Assembly (NCBI GenBank): GCA_013388645.1
Contig: JACAEV010000077.1
Coordinates: forward strand, 1-48,385
From: Syntrophaceae bacterium
Lineage (GTDB): Bacteria > Desulfobacterota > BSN033 > UBA1163
Length of the DNA: 48,385 nt
Reading direction: 5' to 3'
A program made the translations under genes and the position numbers. Positions 16,473-25,538 of this stretch are shown here, one piece after another (the first letter of the stretch is position 1; every line of letters begins with the position of its first letter). The notes beneath the pieces were generated by a model. It saw nothing but the letters and a program-made list of their open reading frames with translations. It was not told the DNA's origin and ran no database searches.

Positions 16473-17339
16473 ATGATCAGCGGATACCTCATCACAATCC
16501 TGATCACTATCCTCATTTATGCTATGCTGGCGCATAGCCTCAACCTCATCACAGGGCATGCGGGCCAGATCTCACTGGGGCATGCGGCCTTCTTCGGGAT
16601 CGGTGCCTATAGCTCGGCGATGCTCTATACGGAGGCTGGGTTTCCCTTCTGGATTTCTGTTCCTCTGGCCGCTGTGGTCGCAGGAATCATCGGAGCCCTG
16701 CTTGGAATCCCTTGCTTGCGAGTACGTGATGATTTTCTGGCCATCACTACGATGGGAATCAATTTTGTGGTAGAGGCCATTTTCCTCTATATTCCCTTTT
16801 TTGGTGGAGCCATGGGAATCGGGGGAATCAACCTTCCTAAATGGTTTGGACGCGACATGACCAAGCCTGAATATTTCTTTATTATTCTTATCACCTTCGG
16901 CTTACTCCTCCTTGTGGATCGTCAACTGGGTCGCTCATGGATCGGTTTGGCATGGGCTTCGATTCGGGAGGATGAACAGGCGGCAGGGGCCATGGGGGTG
17001 GATGTGGTTCGTTTTAAAGTTTTGGCATTTATCTTAGGGAGCGCTATCGCTGGATTAGCGGGGGGATTCTACGCTCATTTCTTAACCTTTATCATGCCGC
17101 AGAATTTTGGTTTTGGACAATCCATTGTCATCCTTTGCATGGTCGTCTTCGGCGGCATTGGGACCCGTTGGGGCCCAATCATTGGGGCCGTGATTCTGGG
17201 AATTTTGCCGGAAATCTCCAGGCCTATCATGGAATACCGCATTTTGATCTATGGGGTTCTCCTTTTGGCCATGATGCGATTTCAACCAGGTGGTCTATTA
17301 GGGGCGGAGTCGATTCTTTCAAGAACTTTTCGGCGATAG
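16473..17339 (+). CDS. livM: branched-chain amino acid ABC transporter permease, LivM family
   Basis: 288-aa permease, second membrane subunit of the importer. Conserved LivM features: HSLNLITGHAGQISLGHAAF, IPCLRVRDDFLAITTMGI, and the coupling helix WASIREDEQAAGAMGVD, followed by VVFGGIGTRWGPIIGAVIL. It starts at ATG 16473. The 56-nt spacer before it contains short direct units CCTTACGCCTTACGG, another degenerate repeat type. Normal length and intact. Confidence 0.93.
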   Translation: MISGYLITILITILIYAMLAHSLNLITGHAGQISLGHAAFFGIGAYSSAMLYTEAGFPFWISVPLAAVVAGIIGALLGIPCLRVRDDFLAITTMGINFVVEAIFLYIPFFGGAMGIGGINLPKWFGRDMTKPEYFFIILITFGLLLLVDRQLGRSWIGLAWASIREDEQAAGAMGVDVVRFKVLAFILGSAIAGLAGGFYAHFLTFIMPQNFGFGQSIVILCMVVFGGIGTRWGPIIGAVILGILPEISRPIMEYRILIYGVLLLAMMRFQPGGLLGAESILSRTFRR

Positions 17340-17369
17340 GTTATTGCTTTTGGCGTCAGGGGTGAGTGG

Positions 17370-18116
17370 ATGACTCTTTTAGAGGTGAAGGCTCTTAGCA
17401 AAGAATTCGATGGCCTTCGAGCTTTAGATGGGGTGAGTTTTGCCGCTCGGGGGGGCGAGATCCTGGGAATCATTGGTCCGAATGGAGCAGGTAAAACCAC
17501 CCTCTTCAACATTATCTCAGGGATTTATCCTCCCTCGGGGGGAGAAATCAATTTTGAGGGGAAGTCCATTCTTCGTTTGAAGCCACATCAAGTCAGTCGT
17601 TTGGGCATTGGCAGGACTTTTCAAATTGTCCGCCCCTTCCAAAATTTGGATGTGGAGGCCAATGTTATGGTTGCTTTTGGACATCGGGTCTATCCATCTC
17701 TGTGGAAGTCCGCTGGCTCGGTTTGGCAGCCGGAAATTCAGAAGGAGGTTCAAGATCTCATTGATCGAGTTGGCCTTCGGCCTCATTTAAAACAAATAGC
17801 CAAAACCCTTCCTCTCGGCTTTAAAAAACGTCTTGAAATCGCACGTGCCTTAGCACTCCAACCCCGTCTTCTTCTCCTCGATGAGCCCTCCGCAGGCTTG
17901 CGGTTTGAAGAATCCCTCCAGCTCATGGGACTCATCCGTCAGGTATGCGATCAAGGGATTGGTATTCTTCTCATCGAGCACAACATGCATGTTGTCATGG
18001 ACCTTTGCAAGCGAATTGTCGTTCTGGATCACGGCTCAAAGATTGCTGAAGGTTCTCCTGAGGAGATACGCTCAAACCCTTTGGTCATCCAGGCTTATTT
18101 GGGGAAGGAGGCGTAA
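17370..18116 (+). CDS. livG: branched-chain amino acid ABC transporter ATPase, LivG family
   Basis: 248-aa ATPase. Walker A GPNGAGKTT at about residues 36-44; GRTFQIVRPFQNLDVEANVM is the typical LivG Q-loop region; Walker B is RLLLLDEPSAGL; the switch histidine is in LLIEHNMHVVMDL. Odd point: the ABC signature, usually LSYGQQR-like in LivG, reads LPLGFKKRLEIARAL, so the canonical Ser/Gly-Gln core is altered. The C-terminal IRSNPLVIQAYLGKEA is standard. It ends immediately before livF (adjacent codons). Confidence 0.92.
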   Translation: MTLLEVKALSKEFDGLRALDGVSFAARGGEILGIIGPNGAGKTTLFNIISGIYPPSGGEINFEGKSILRLKPHQVSRLGIGRTFQIVRPFQNLDVEANVMVAFGHRVYPSLWKSAGSVWQPEIQKEVQDLIDRVGLRPHLKQIAKTLPLGFKKRLEIARALALQPRLLLLDEPSAGLRFEESLQLMGLIRQVCDQGIGILLIEHNMHVVMDLCKRIVVLDHGSKIAEGSPEEIRSNPLVIQAYLGKEA

Positions 18117-18824
18117 ATGTTAAAGGTGCAAGATATTGAAGTTTCTTATGGCGAGTTTCTAGCCCTCAGGGGGATCAATTTCACAGTGGAGGAGGGAGAG
18201 TTAGTTACAATCATTGGAGCAAATGGGGCGGGCAAAAGTACGATTCTTCGGGCCGTCATGGGTTTGGTGAGATGCCGTAAGGGGAATGTCTTTTTTCAGG
18301 GAGGGGATATCACATTCAGTCCGTCTTACCAAAGAGCCCGTTTGGGCATTAGCCTTGTCCCAGAAGGGCGTAAGATCTTCCCTGACCTGACCGTGGCTGA
18401 AAATCTATTGATGGGCGCCTATACCCAAAGGGACAAAAAAGCGCTTCCCTCCTACATGGAAGAGGCCTTTACTCTTTTTCCAGTGTTAAAAGAAAGACGA
18501 AATCAAGTGGGAAAAACCCTCAGCGGAGGGGAGCAGCAGATGCTCGCCATTGCTCGGTCGCTCATGTCCCAACCACGAATGATCTTGATGGATGAGGTTT
18601 CCTTAGGTTTGATGCCGATCTATGTCGAAGAGACATTTAAAGTCATCGAGAATCTCCACCGACGGGGAGTGACCATTCTCTTGGTTGAACAGAACGCCCG
18701 CAAAGCCCTTGGAGCCGCAAACCGGGGCTATGTGCTTGAGACAGGAGAAATTGTTTTAAGCGATTCGAGCCAAAGGCTGGCCTTAAATCCTCAGGTCCAG
18801 AAAGCCTACTTGGGTGGTACCTAA
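18117..18824 (+). CDS. livF: branched-chain amino acid ABC transporter ATPase, LivF family
   Basis: 235-aa ATPase. Walker A GANGAGKST, LivF-type LVPEGRKIFPDLTVAENLLM, intact signature TLSGGEQQMLAIARSLM, Walker B RMILMDEVSLGLMP (Val in place of the usual Pro after Glu), and VEQNARKAL containing the switch region. It starts at ATG 18117, directly after the livG stop, with AAGGAGG overlapping the livG end. Last transporter gene before hutU, 77 nt away. Confidence 0.93.
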   Translation: MLKVQDIEVSYGEFLALRGINFTVEEGELVTIIGANGAGKSTILRAVMGLVRCRKGNVFFQGGDITFSPSYQRARLGISLVPEGRKIFPDLTVAENLLMGAYTQRDKKALPSYMEEAFTLFPVLKERRNQVGKTLSGGEQQMLAIARSLMSQPRMILMDEVSLGLMPIYVEETFKVIENLHRRGVTILLVEQNARKALGAANRGYVLETGEIVLSDSSQRLALNPQVQKAYLGGT

Positions 18825-18901
18825 TAGAAATTAAAAATTCAGGGTTCTAAATTGTGACGGATATTTAAAACCAGGGTTTCGTAATCATTGAGGGAAGAGC
18901 T

Positions 18902-20623
18902 ATGGAAAAGAGAAAAGTGAAGCTTAAAGAAAGGGTAGAGACCTTAACCGGGGTTCAAGTGGGAATTAAGGCCCCTCGAGGGTCAAAAGTCTCCTGTAAA
19001 AGCTGGCAAACGGAGGCGGCACTGAGGATGTTGATGAATAATCTCGATCCTGAGGTGGCTGAAAAACCCGCCGAGCTGATTGTTTATGGAGGTACTGGAA
19101 AAGCGGCCAGGAGTTGGGAGGCTTATCATTTATTGGTTAAGTGTTTGAGAGATTTAGAAGAGGATGAGACATTACTCGTCCAATCAGGGAAACCTGTCGG
19201 GATCTTTAAAACTCACAACGATGCCCCTCGCGTCTTAATTTCCAATTCCATGTTGGTTCCCCAATGGGCCAACTGGGAGAAGTTTAGGGAATTGGAGGAA
19301 CTCGGACTTACGATGTATGGCCAGATGACCGCAGGAAGCTGGATCTATATTGGCACGCAGGGAATTCTTCAGGGGACTTATGAGACATTTGCCTCCGCTG
19401 CCAAGAAACATTTTGGAGGATCCTTGAAAGGGAGGCTCCTTCTTTCAGCAGGCCTTGGAGGAATGGGAGGAGCTCAGCCTTTGGCGGCGACCATGAATGA
19501 AGGGGTTTTTTTAGGAGTGGAGGTTGATCCAGAAAGGATCAAACGGCGTCTTGAGACCGGATACTTGGATGTAATGGCGGATCGCTTGGAAGATGCCCTC
19601 ATCATGGCCTTAAGTGCGAAAGAGAAAGGAATTCCAAAATCCATTGGCCTGGTAGGAAATGCGGCAGAGATTCATCCAGAGATTGTGAAGAGAGGGATTG
19701 TTCCGGATCTGGTGACAGACCAGACTTCAGCTCACGATTCATTAAATGGTTATGTCCCTGCTGGATTGACGCTTGATGAGGCTCTTGAACTCCGGAGAAA
19801 AGATCCACAAACTTATATTCGTCGGGCCATGGAGTCTATGGCCCTTCATGTTCAGGCGATGCTGGAATTACAGAAGAAGGGTTCGATTGTCTTCGACTAT
19901 GGAAATAATATTCGAGCCCAAGCATTCCAGGCGGGAGTGAAGGAGGCCTTCAGCTATCCCGGATTTGTTCCTGCCTTTATCCGCCCTCTCTTTTGTGAAG
20001 GGAAAGGACCATTCCGATGGGCAGCTCTATCAGGAGATCCTGAAGATATCTATAAAACTGATGATGCCATTCTCAGGGAATTTCCAGACGATGTGTCTTT
20101 AGCAAGATGGATTCGATTGGCGAAGGAGAAAGTAAAATTTCAGGGATTGCCAGCTCGGATCTGTTGGCTTGGCTATGGGCAGAGGGCTCGGATTGGAAAA
20201 GTCTTTAACGAGATGGTTGCCAAGAAAAAATTGAAGGCTCCCATTGTGATCGGAAGAGACCACCTAGATAGTGGTTCGGTGGCTTCTCCCTACCGCGAGA
20301 CAGAAGGGATGAAAGATGGGAGTGATGCCATTGCTGACTGGCCTATCTTGAATGCTCTTCTCAATGTAGCTGCAGGTGCGACCTGGGTTTCAGTCCATCA
20401 CGGGGGAGGAGTGGGGATTGGCTATTCAATTCATGCGGGGATGGTGGTGGTCGCAGACGGAACCAAAGAGGCGGAAAAGAGATTATTCAGGGTGTTGACC
20501 ACCGATCCCGGAACCGGTGTGATGCGCCATTCTGATGCTGGATACGAAGAGGCGATTGATACGGCAAGACAAAAAGGAATTAAAATTCCAGGGGTGACGA
20601 TTTACCAGCGAGAAGATTCGTAA
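18902..20623 (+). CDS. hutU: urocanate hydratase
   Basis: Converts urocanate to 4-imidazolone-5-propionate with tightly bound NAD+, second step of histidine degradation. Family motifs are clear through the 573 aa: [69 protein letters not shown], and the region [14 protein letters not shown] with its cysteine. [20 protein letters not shown] and [12 protein letters not shown] follow. It starts at ATG 18902 after GAGGGAAGAG. Situated downstream of the liv importer and upstream of hutH. Soluble cytoplasmic enzyme, apparently complete. Confidence 0.96.
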   Translation: MEKRKVKLKERVETLTGVQVGIKAPRGSKVSCKSWQTEAALRMLMNNLDPEVAEKPAELIVYGGTGKAARSWEAYHLLVKCLRDLEEDETLLVQSGKPVGIFKTHNDAPRVLISNSMLVPQWANWEKFRELEELGLTMYGQMTAGSWIYIGTQGILQGTYETFASAAKKHFGGSLKGRLLLSAGLGGMGGAQPLAATMNEGVFLGVEVDPERIKRRLETGYLDVMADRLEDALIMALSAKEKGIPKSIGLVGNAAEIHPEIVKRGIVPDLVTDQTSAHDSLNGYVPAGLTLDEALELRRKDPQTYIRRAMESMALHVQAMLELQKKGSIVFDYGNNIRAQAFQAGVKEAFSYPGFVPAFIRPLFCEGKGPFRWAALSGDPEDIYKTDDAILREFPDDVSLARWIRLAKEKVKFQGLPARICWLGYGQRARIGKVFNEMVAKKKLKAPIVIGRDHLDSGSVASPYRETEGMKDGSDAIADWPILNALLNVAAGATWVSVHHGGGVGIGYSIHAGMVVVADGTKEAEKRLFRVLTTDPGTGVMRHSDAGYEEAIDTARQKGIKIPGVTIYQREDS

Positions 20624-20624
20624 A

Positions 20625-20730
20625 TGAGGAACACTGGAAGGCTGGAATATTGGAATAATGGCAAATAAAAATAAATAAAAAAACCATTTATTTTTTCATT
20701 TTTTCATTCCGAAACCCATTATTCCATATG
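20625..20730. repeat. GGAAT-type degenerate inverted repeat between hutU and hutH
   Basis: The left arm (about 20625-20662) contains GAACACTGGAAGGCTGGAAT then ATTGGAATAATGG. The right arm (about 20700-20729) has TTCATTCCGAAACCCATTAT then TCC. The middle is A/T-rich. Same family as 422-516 and 45301-45433. It lies within a presumed operon. Confidence 0.6.
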
Positions 20731-20738
20731 GGGAGAGT

Positions 20739-22268
20739 ATGAGATTTGTCATCATTGACGGGAGAAATCTTACCTTGGAGCAGGTATTAGAAGTGGCGGA
20801 GAGGAGGGCACAAGTGAAACTTTCTCCCTCTGTTGAGAAGAAAGTGAGACGTTCGAGAGATTTTATTGAAAAGGCTCTTGATAGGGGTGAAAAGATCTAT
20901 GGGGTCACCACAGGATTTGGGTTGCTCTCCGATCAATTGATTGACCATTCCGAAATTGAAGATCTCCAAAAAAATTTGATCAGAAGCCATAGCGTAGGAG
21001 TTGGGCCCTACTTCGATGAAGTGACCACCCGTGCCATCATGTTATTACGTGCTAATGTGATTGCCATGGGATATTCAGGCGTTCGGATAGAAGTTTTAAA
21101 ACGTCTCGTCGATATGATCAATAAAGGAGTTCATCCCCTTGTCCCGGAACAGGGATCCGTGGGGGCAAGCGGAGATTTAGCCCCATTAGCCCACCTGACC
21201 TCTGTATTAATGGGAGAAGGGGAGGCCGTATTTAAAGGAAAGGTGATGTCTGGGGAGAGGGCGATGGAAATGGCTGGCATTCCCATTCTCACTCTTAAAG
21301 CAAAAGAGGGTCTTGCCTTGGTGAACGGCACCCAAGTCATGGCTGCCGTAGGTCTTTTAGCTCTACTCCGTGCGGAGAGACTCTCTAAATTAGCAGACAT
21401 TATTGGAGCTTGCACCTTGGATGCCTTAAAAGGGACCCTGAGTGCCTTCGATTTGGATATTCAGAGAGTCCGCCCTTTTCCAGGTTCCCTGGCTGTCTCA
21501 AAAAATTTTAAGAAGTTGGGAAGATTTAGCGAGATCGCCAAATCGCATCAATTCTGTTCAAAGATTCAGGATGCCTATTCTCTTCGTTGCATTCCACAAG
21601 TTCATGGGGCGGTCAGAGATGCCCTCGCCTATGTTCGGAAGATTCTGGAAATTGAAGTCAACTCTGCCACGGACAATCCTCTGGTCTTTGCAGAGCAGAA
21701 GAAAATCCTTAACTGTGGAAATTTCCATGGTGAACCGGTTGCTTTTGCCTTGGATCTTTTGGGGATTGCGGTCTCTGAGTTGGGAAGTATCTCTGAGCGG
21801 AGAATTGAAAAGCTCATCAACCCTGCTTTGTCAGGATTGCCCGCCTTTCTCACCACAGAGGGAGGGCTTCACTCCGGGCTGATGATGGTTCAAGTAAGCG
21901 CTGCCGCGCTGGCCTCTGAGAATAAAATCCTTGCTCACCCTGCCAGTGTTGATTCCATTCCGACGTCTGCAGATAAAGAGGATCATGTTTCGATGGGGAC
22001 GATCGCCGCCAGAAAGGGAAGAGACATTACAAGAAATGTGGAGCATATTTTAGCGATGGAATTGCTTTGTGCCACCCAAGGTTTAGAATTTCTGCTTCCC
22101 CTCCAACCTGGAATCGGGATCAAAGAAGCTTGGCGAGTCGTTCGAGAAAAGATTCCACCGATCAAAGGGGATCGAAGATTTAGTGAGGACATCAAAGAAA
22201 TTCAGCGGTTAATCGAATCCGGGGAACTTCTTCGCCGCGTCCAAAAAGTGGTGGGAAAACTCGAATAG
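20739..22268 (+). CDS. hutH: histidine ammonia-lyase
   Basis: Deaminates histidine to urocanate, first step of the pathway. The MIO electrophile forms from Ala143-Ser144-Gly145 in [15 protein letters not shown], essentially the same numbering as characterised HutH. Other family segments: [72 protein letters not shown], and the C-terminal [20 protein letters not shown]. 509 aa, complete. ATG at 20739 after GGGGAGAG. An ergothionase-like relative cannot be excluded from sequence alone, but the hut context favours histidine. Confidence 0.95.
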   Translation: MRFVIIDGRNLTLEQVLEVAERRAQVKLSPSVEKKVRRSRDFIEKALDRGEKIYGVTTGFGLLSDQLIDHSEIEDLQKNLIRSHSVGVGPYFDEVTTRAIMLLRANVIAMGYSGVRIEVLKRLVDMINKGVHPLVPEQGSVGASGDLAPLAHLTSVLMGEGEAVFKGKVMSGERAMEMAGIPILTLKAKEGLALVNGTQVMAAVGLLALLRAERLSKLADIIGACTLDALKGTLSAFDLDIQRVRPFPGSLAVSKNFKKLGRFSEIAKSHQFCSKIQDAYSLRCIPQVHGAVRDALAYVRKILEIEVNSATDNPLVFAEQKKILNCGNFHGEPVAFALDLLGIAVSELGSISERRIEKLINPALSGLPAFLTTEGGLHSGLMMVQVSAAALASENKILAHPASVDSIPTSADKEDHVSMGTIAARKGRDITRNVEHILAMELLCATQGLEFLLPLQPGIGIKEAWRVVREKIPPIKGDRRFSEDIKEIQRLIESGELLRRVQKVVGKLE

Positions 22269-22305
22269 AAATTTCTCACTGGTTTCTTCTTCCGCTTTTA
22301 AATTC

Positions 22306-23595
22306 TTATACGCCAATCTTGAATATCTTAGGGACAATCATCGAAATGCTTGGAAAGTATGCGAAGATCAGAAGAACACCGATCAGGAGGATGACGAAAG
22401 GCCAGATCGTCTTAGACAACCGCTCGATGGAAATTTTGGCAATCGAGCAACCCACGAAAAGGCAGATGCCCACAGGGGGGGTGATCATACCCACAACCAG
22501 ATTAAAGACGAAGATAAATCCGACATGAAGAGGATGGAAGCCGACATTGATCAGGATCGGAGCTAATATGGGAGCAAAGAGAATGATAGCTGCTCCTGTT
22601 TCCATAAAACACCCAGTGATGAGGAGAAGAATATTGATAATGAACATTAAAAGATAAGGGTTGTTTGTTATGGAAAGGAAGAAAGAGGCGACCTTTTCTG
22701 GCACCTGTTGTGTGGCTAAGAACCATAGAGTAATATTGGCCGTTCCGATAATAAACATGATGACCGAACTGGTGATGGCGCAGTTAACTAAGATGCGCGG
22801 GATGTCCTTCACCTTTAATGTTTTAAAGACGAAGAAACCAAAGATGAAGGCGAAAAAAACAGCGATGGCAGCGGCTTCGGTAGCCGTGAACACTCCTGAC
22901 ATGATCCCACCAAGAATAATGACAGGGAGGACAAGGGCGGCCACCGCTTCCCGACTGCCTTTGACGACCTGACGAAGAGTAGGTCTCCTCTCGTTTTTGG
23001 GGTAGTTTTTCTTCCGGGCATAGTAATAGATGAGAGCCATCATGGACAATCCCATGATGACGCCAGGGATCAGACCAGCAAGAAAGAGCCCTCCGATGGA
23101 GACATTCATGGTGACCCCATAGACAACCATAGTAATACTTGGTGGAATGATCGGTCCTAAGGTGGCTGCCGAGGCAACGACAGCCGTAGAAAAATCGAGA
23201 TCATATCCCTCCTTGGTCATGGAGGGAATCAGGACTGTGCCCAGAGCAGAGGCATCTGCAACCGCTGAACCGGTTATGCCAGAAAGTAACATCTCTGCTA
23301 CCACAAGGGTGTGTCCCAGACCTCCCCGAATATGCCCAACCAGGATATTGGAAAATTTAATGAGCCGGTCTGTCACACCACCTAAATTCATCAGGTCACC
23401 GGATAAGATAAATAAAGGGATGGCCATCAGAGAAAACATATCCATTCCATTGAATATCTTTTGGGCAACGAGGACAATGGAGTATTCCCCCTTAATGAGA
23501 ACGACGGCAAGAGAGCACAAGCCGAGGCAAAAAGCGATCGGAATTCCAATAATCAAACTGATGACAAAAACAGTTCCTAAGAGGAGGAGGACCAT
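22306..23595 (-). CDS. dctM: TRAP transporter large permease, DctM family
   Basis: 429-aa 12-TM secondary permease of a tripartite ATP-independent importer. Typical segments: MAIPLFILSGDLMNLGGVTDRLI, MLLSGITGSAVADASALGTVLIP, and AATLGPIIPPSITMVVYG (each split by hydrophobic stretches), with a C-terminal LVVGMITPPVGICLFVG. Its start overlaps the dctQ 3' end by 19 nt. It is convergent with hutH, which ends 37 nt away. No terminator hairpin is visible between them. Confidence 0.94.
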   Translation of the reverse strand: MVLLLLGTVFVISLIIGIPIAFCLGLCSLAVVLIKGEYSIVLVAQKIFNGMDMFSLMAIPLFILSGDLMNLGGVTDRLIKFSNILVGHIRGGLGHTLVVAEMLLSGITGSAVADASALGTVLIPSMTKEGYDLDFSTAVVASAATLGPIIPPSITMVVYGVTMNVSIGGLFLAGLIPGVIMGLSMMALIYYYARKKNYPKNERRPTLRQVVKGSREAVAALVLPVIILGGIMSGVFTATEAAAIAVFFAFIFGFFVFKTLKVKDIPRILVNCAITSSVIMFIIGTANITLWFLATQQVPEKVASFFLSITNNPYLLMFIINILLLITGCFMETGAAIILFAPILAPILINVGFHPLHVGFIFVFNLVVGMITPPVGICLFVGCSIAKISIERLSKTIWPFVILLIGVLLIFAYFPSISMIVPKIFKIGV

Positions 23596-24089
23596 CGTTT
23601 TTTCCTTGCTTTTACCCAGTTTTCAAATAACAAGCTTAATAATTGGATAATCATGAAAAGTCCGCCCACAGGGGCGGCTAAGTAGGCATAAGCCATCGAG
23701 AAAAGTAAAGCAGGCGAGTCTTGATCTCGGACAGCCCAGGACACCCGAAAGCCTCCGATGGTGAAATAAATGAGGAAAATAAGGATTCCCATTTTGGCAA
23801 TCAGATTAACCCATTCTCTCATTTGTTTCGGAATTCGATTGATTATAAATTCGACACCGATATGAAACCCATATTTTAAAGCGAGACTTGCCCCAAGAAA
23901 GGAGACCCAAATCATCAAGTATCTGGCCACCTCCTCAGACCAGGAAAGGGAATAGAGAAACAGGTATCGCAGGAAGACCTGGATGATGATGATGACCGTC
24001 ATCACGCCGACCATCCCCACGAGAGTATATTGGACGATCTTTTCAGAGGTTTGGCTCACTTTTGTTAAGATCTGTTCCATTGGTCCCAT
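23577..24089 (-). CDS. dctQ: TRAP transporter small permease, DctQ family
   Basis: 170-aa four-helix membrane subunit. Helix pattern matches DctQ: TLVGMVGVMTVIIIIQVFLR, YSLSWSEEVARYLMIWVSFLG (the family hallmark, split across helix two), GFHIGVEFIINRIP, and two C-terminal helices. Sits between a dctP and dctM on the same strand. Overlaps dctM by 19 nt, implying coupled synthesis. Intact. Confidence 0.92.
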   Translation of the reverse strand: MGPMEQILTKVSQTSEKIVQYTLVGMVGVMTVIIIIQVFLRYLFLYSLSWSEEVARYLMIWVSFLGASLALKYGFHIGVEFIINRIPKQMREWVNLIAKMGILIFLIYFTIGGFRVSWAVRDQDSPALLFSMAYAYLAAPVGGLFMIIQLLSLLFENWVKARKKRWSSSS

Positions 24090-24103
24090 TTAATGCTCTT
24101 TCC

Positions 24104-24171
24104 AAAAAAATCCCCCCTCCCCCCCTGCCTACCGGCAGGCAGGCTTTTCTCAAGGAGGGATAAGGGGGGAT
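24104..24171. repeat. nested palindromic repeat in the dctP-dctQ spacer
   Basis: Outer arms AAAAATCCCCCCTCCCCCC (from about 24106) and GGAGGGATAAGGGGGGAT (24154-24171) enclose a perfect inner hairpin CCTGCC-TACC-GGCAGG (24124-24139). The C-rich/G-rich arms followed by A/T on either side are typical of dispersed intergenic palindromes. It may act as a partial terminator or processing site that raises dctP over the permease genes. Confidence 0.6.
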
Positions 24172-24181
24172 CATCAAATCC

Positions 24182-25231
24182 TCATTCCTTTTCAGAGTCT
24201 TTTGCTGATTTCAAAGCCATGTCAATCCATTTTTTATCAATCTTCTTTTCAGCAAATGTCTTTTCCACGAATTCGATTACTGGCTTTTGGGATTTTTGTC
24301 TAAACACTTCGAGTTCTTTCTCTGTGGGGGTATAGATTTCCATTCCCTTGTCCTGTAAACTCTTCACCCCATTGTAGACATTGCGCACATTTTGCCCTCT
24401 TTGAACAGATAGGGTGACCTTGGTCGCATCTATCAGAAGCCTCTGGAGATCAGGAGGCAAAGAAAGGAAAAATTTATCATTGATGAGGATCGGGAGGAAA
24501 CTGTAAATATGACCATCGAGGATGATGTGTTTCGTGACCTCGTTGAATTTCATAGATTCGATGAGAGAAATAGGAGCTTCCCAGCCATCCACCACTCCCT
24601 GCTGAAGCGCCATATAGACTTCACCCCAGGCGATCGGAGTGGGGCTTGCCCCCAGCGATTTGACCAGAGCCATGTATCCAGGATGTTCCATGACCCTGAT
24701 TTTTAATCCTTTCATGTCCTCCACACTTTTAATCGGCTTGTTTCGGGTAGAGAAGTGTCTAAAACCATTTTCTCCAATGCCGAGGGATCGGACACCCGTT
24801 TTCTTTCTCATCTCTTCCATCAATGCTTTCCCAAATGACCCATCGAGTGATCGGAAGGCAACGGCCTCGTTGGAATATAAGTAAGGGATTCCCAGGACCA
24901 TGATCTCGGTGAAGAATCCCGCCATTGGGCCTTCCGCAATCCAGCACATTTCGATGGTTCCTAATTTTGTTCCCTCAAATTGTTCCCTTTCTTTTCCAAG
25001 CTGATTGGAAGGGTAGATGTCCACCTTCAGCCTCCCTGGGGCCTTCTGTTCTACAAATTTTTTGAAGACGACTGCACCTCGATGGAGCGCTTCTTCCTCA
25101 TCCGGTGGCATGCCCGTGGCGAATTTGATGGTGATCGGAGCCGCCCATAATTGAGCCGTGGCGAATACGATGCAGGTGAAGGTGACGACCGAAAAAAAAC
25201 CCATTCTTATGATCCACTTCCCTTTTGACAT
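24182..25231 (-). CDS. dctP: TRAP transporter solute-binding protein, DctP family (copy 1)
   Basis: 349-aa periplasmic binding protein. The N-terminal signal peptide has a hydrophobic core MGFFSVVTFTCIVFATAQL with likely cleavage after LWA. The mature part has ITIKFATGMPPDEEEALHRG, YPSNQLGKEREQFEG, and the ligand arginine region MKGLKIRVMEHP with TPIAWGEVYMALQQGVVDG. Very similar and equal in length to the paralogue at 25539-26588, with which it also shares a promoter block. Nearer to dctQM, so probably the binding protein transcribed with them. Ligand unknown; organic acids or amino acids are typical. Confidence 0.93.
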   Translation of the reverse strand: MSKGKWIIRMGFFSVVTFTCIVFATAQLWAAPITIKFATGMPPDEEEALHRGAVVFKKFVEQKAPGRLKVDIYPSNQLGKEREQFEGTKLGTIEMCWIAEGPMAGFFTEIMVLGIPYLYSNEAVAFRSLDGSFGKALMEEMRKKTGVRSLGIGENGFRHFSTRNKPIKSVEDMKGLKIRVMEHPGYMALVKSLGASPTPIAWGEVYMALQQGVVDGWEAPISLIESMKFNEVTKHIILDGHIYSFLPILINDKFFLSLPPDLQRLLIDATKVTLSVQRGQNVRNVYNGVKSLQDKGMEIYTPTEKELEVFRQKSQKPVIEFVEKTFAEKKIDKKWIDMALKSAKDSEKE

Positions 25232-25319
25232 CTTATCTTCCTCCTTTTTCGTGTGATTTTATTTTTGCTCCTTTATCTGGGGAGAGAGATTCATTTCCTC
25301 TTTCCATCAGGGGGAGAAT

Positions 25320-25355
25320 CCAATATCATTTATTATTTTCCTTTCCATTTGTCAA
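25320..25355 (-). promoter_or_regulatory. conserved promoter block of dctP copy 1
   Basis: On the minus strand it starts with TTGACAAATGGA and continues through ATAATAAA and GAT to TGG. Identical at 31 of 36 positions to 26677-26712 and placed at exactly the same distance (about 89 nt) from the dctP start. TTGACA is a perfect -35, and an A/T-rich TAAATG or ATAATA lies about where a -10 is expected. Confidence 0.6.
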
Positions 25356-25442
25356 ATTTTTTATGAGCTCTTTTGAACCTGCCTGCACAACCAGGCGTCC
25401 GAAGCCTTTCTCAGTTCAGAGGGAAATTTCAGTGTCAATCAA

Positions 25443-25475
25443 AAGGGGGAATGGATTTCAAAACCATTCCCCCTT
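25443..25475 (-). terminator. Rho-independent terminator after dctP copy 2
   Basis: Stem AAGGGGGAATGG (25443-25454) with CCATTCCCCCTT (25464-25475), 12 bp perfect, 9-nt loop, followed on the minus strand by TTTTGATT. It separates the two dctP transcripts. A second GC-rich hairpin lies at 25504-25519 (CCGCCC/GGGCGG) just upstream in the transcript. Confidence 0.7.
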
Positions 25476-25538
25476 CCCTTGACCGGAACGTGCCCTGCAA
25501 GCCCCGCCCTTGTGGGCGGAGAGTTTCACGCAGCAAGG

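Noticed and set aside
20739-22268. HutH as an ergothionase (trimethylamine-releasing lyase)
   Set aside because: Attractive beside a methylamine-type methyltransferase, but the sequence looks like ordinary HutH and hutU/hutI accompany it. Kept only as an alternative.
25504-25519. Second terminator CCGCCC/GGGCGG after dctP copy 2
   Set aside because: The 6-bp stem has no T-run on either strand. The stronger hairpin at 25443-25475 is the better terminator.
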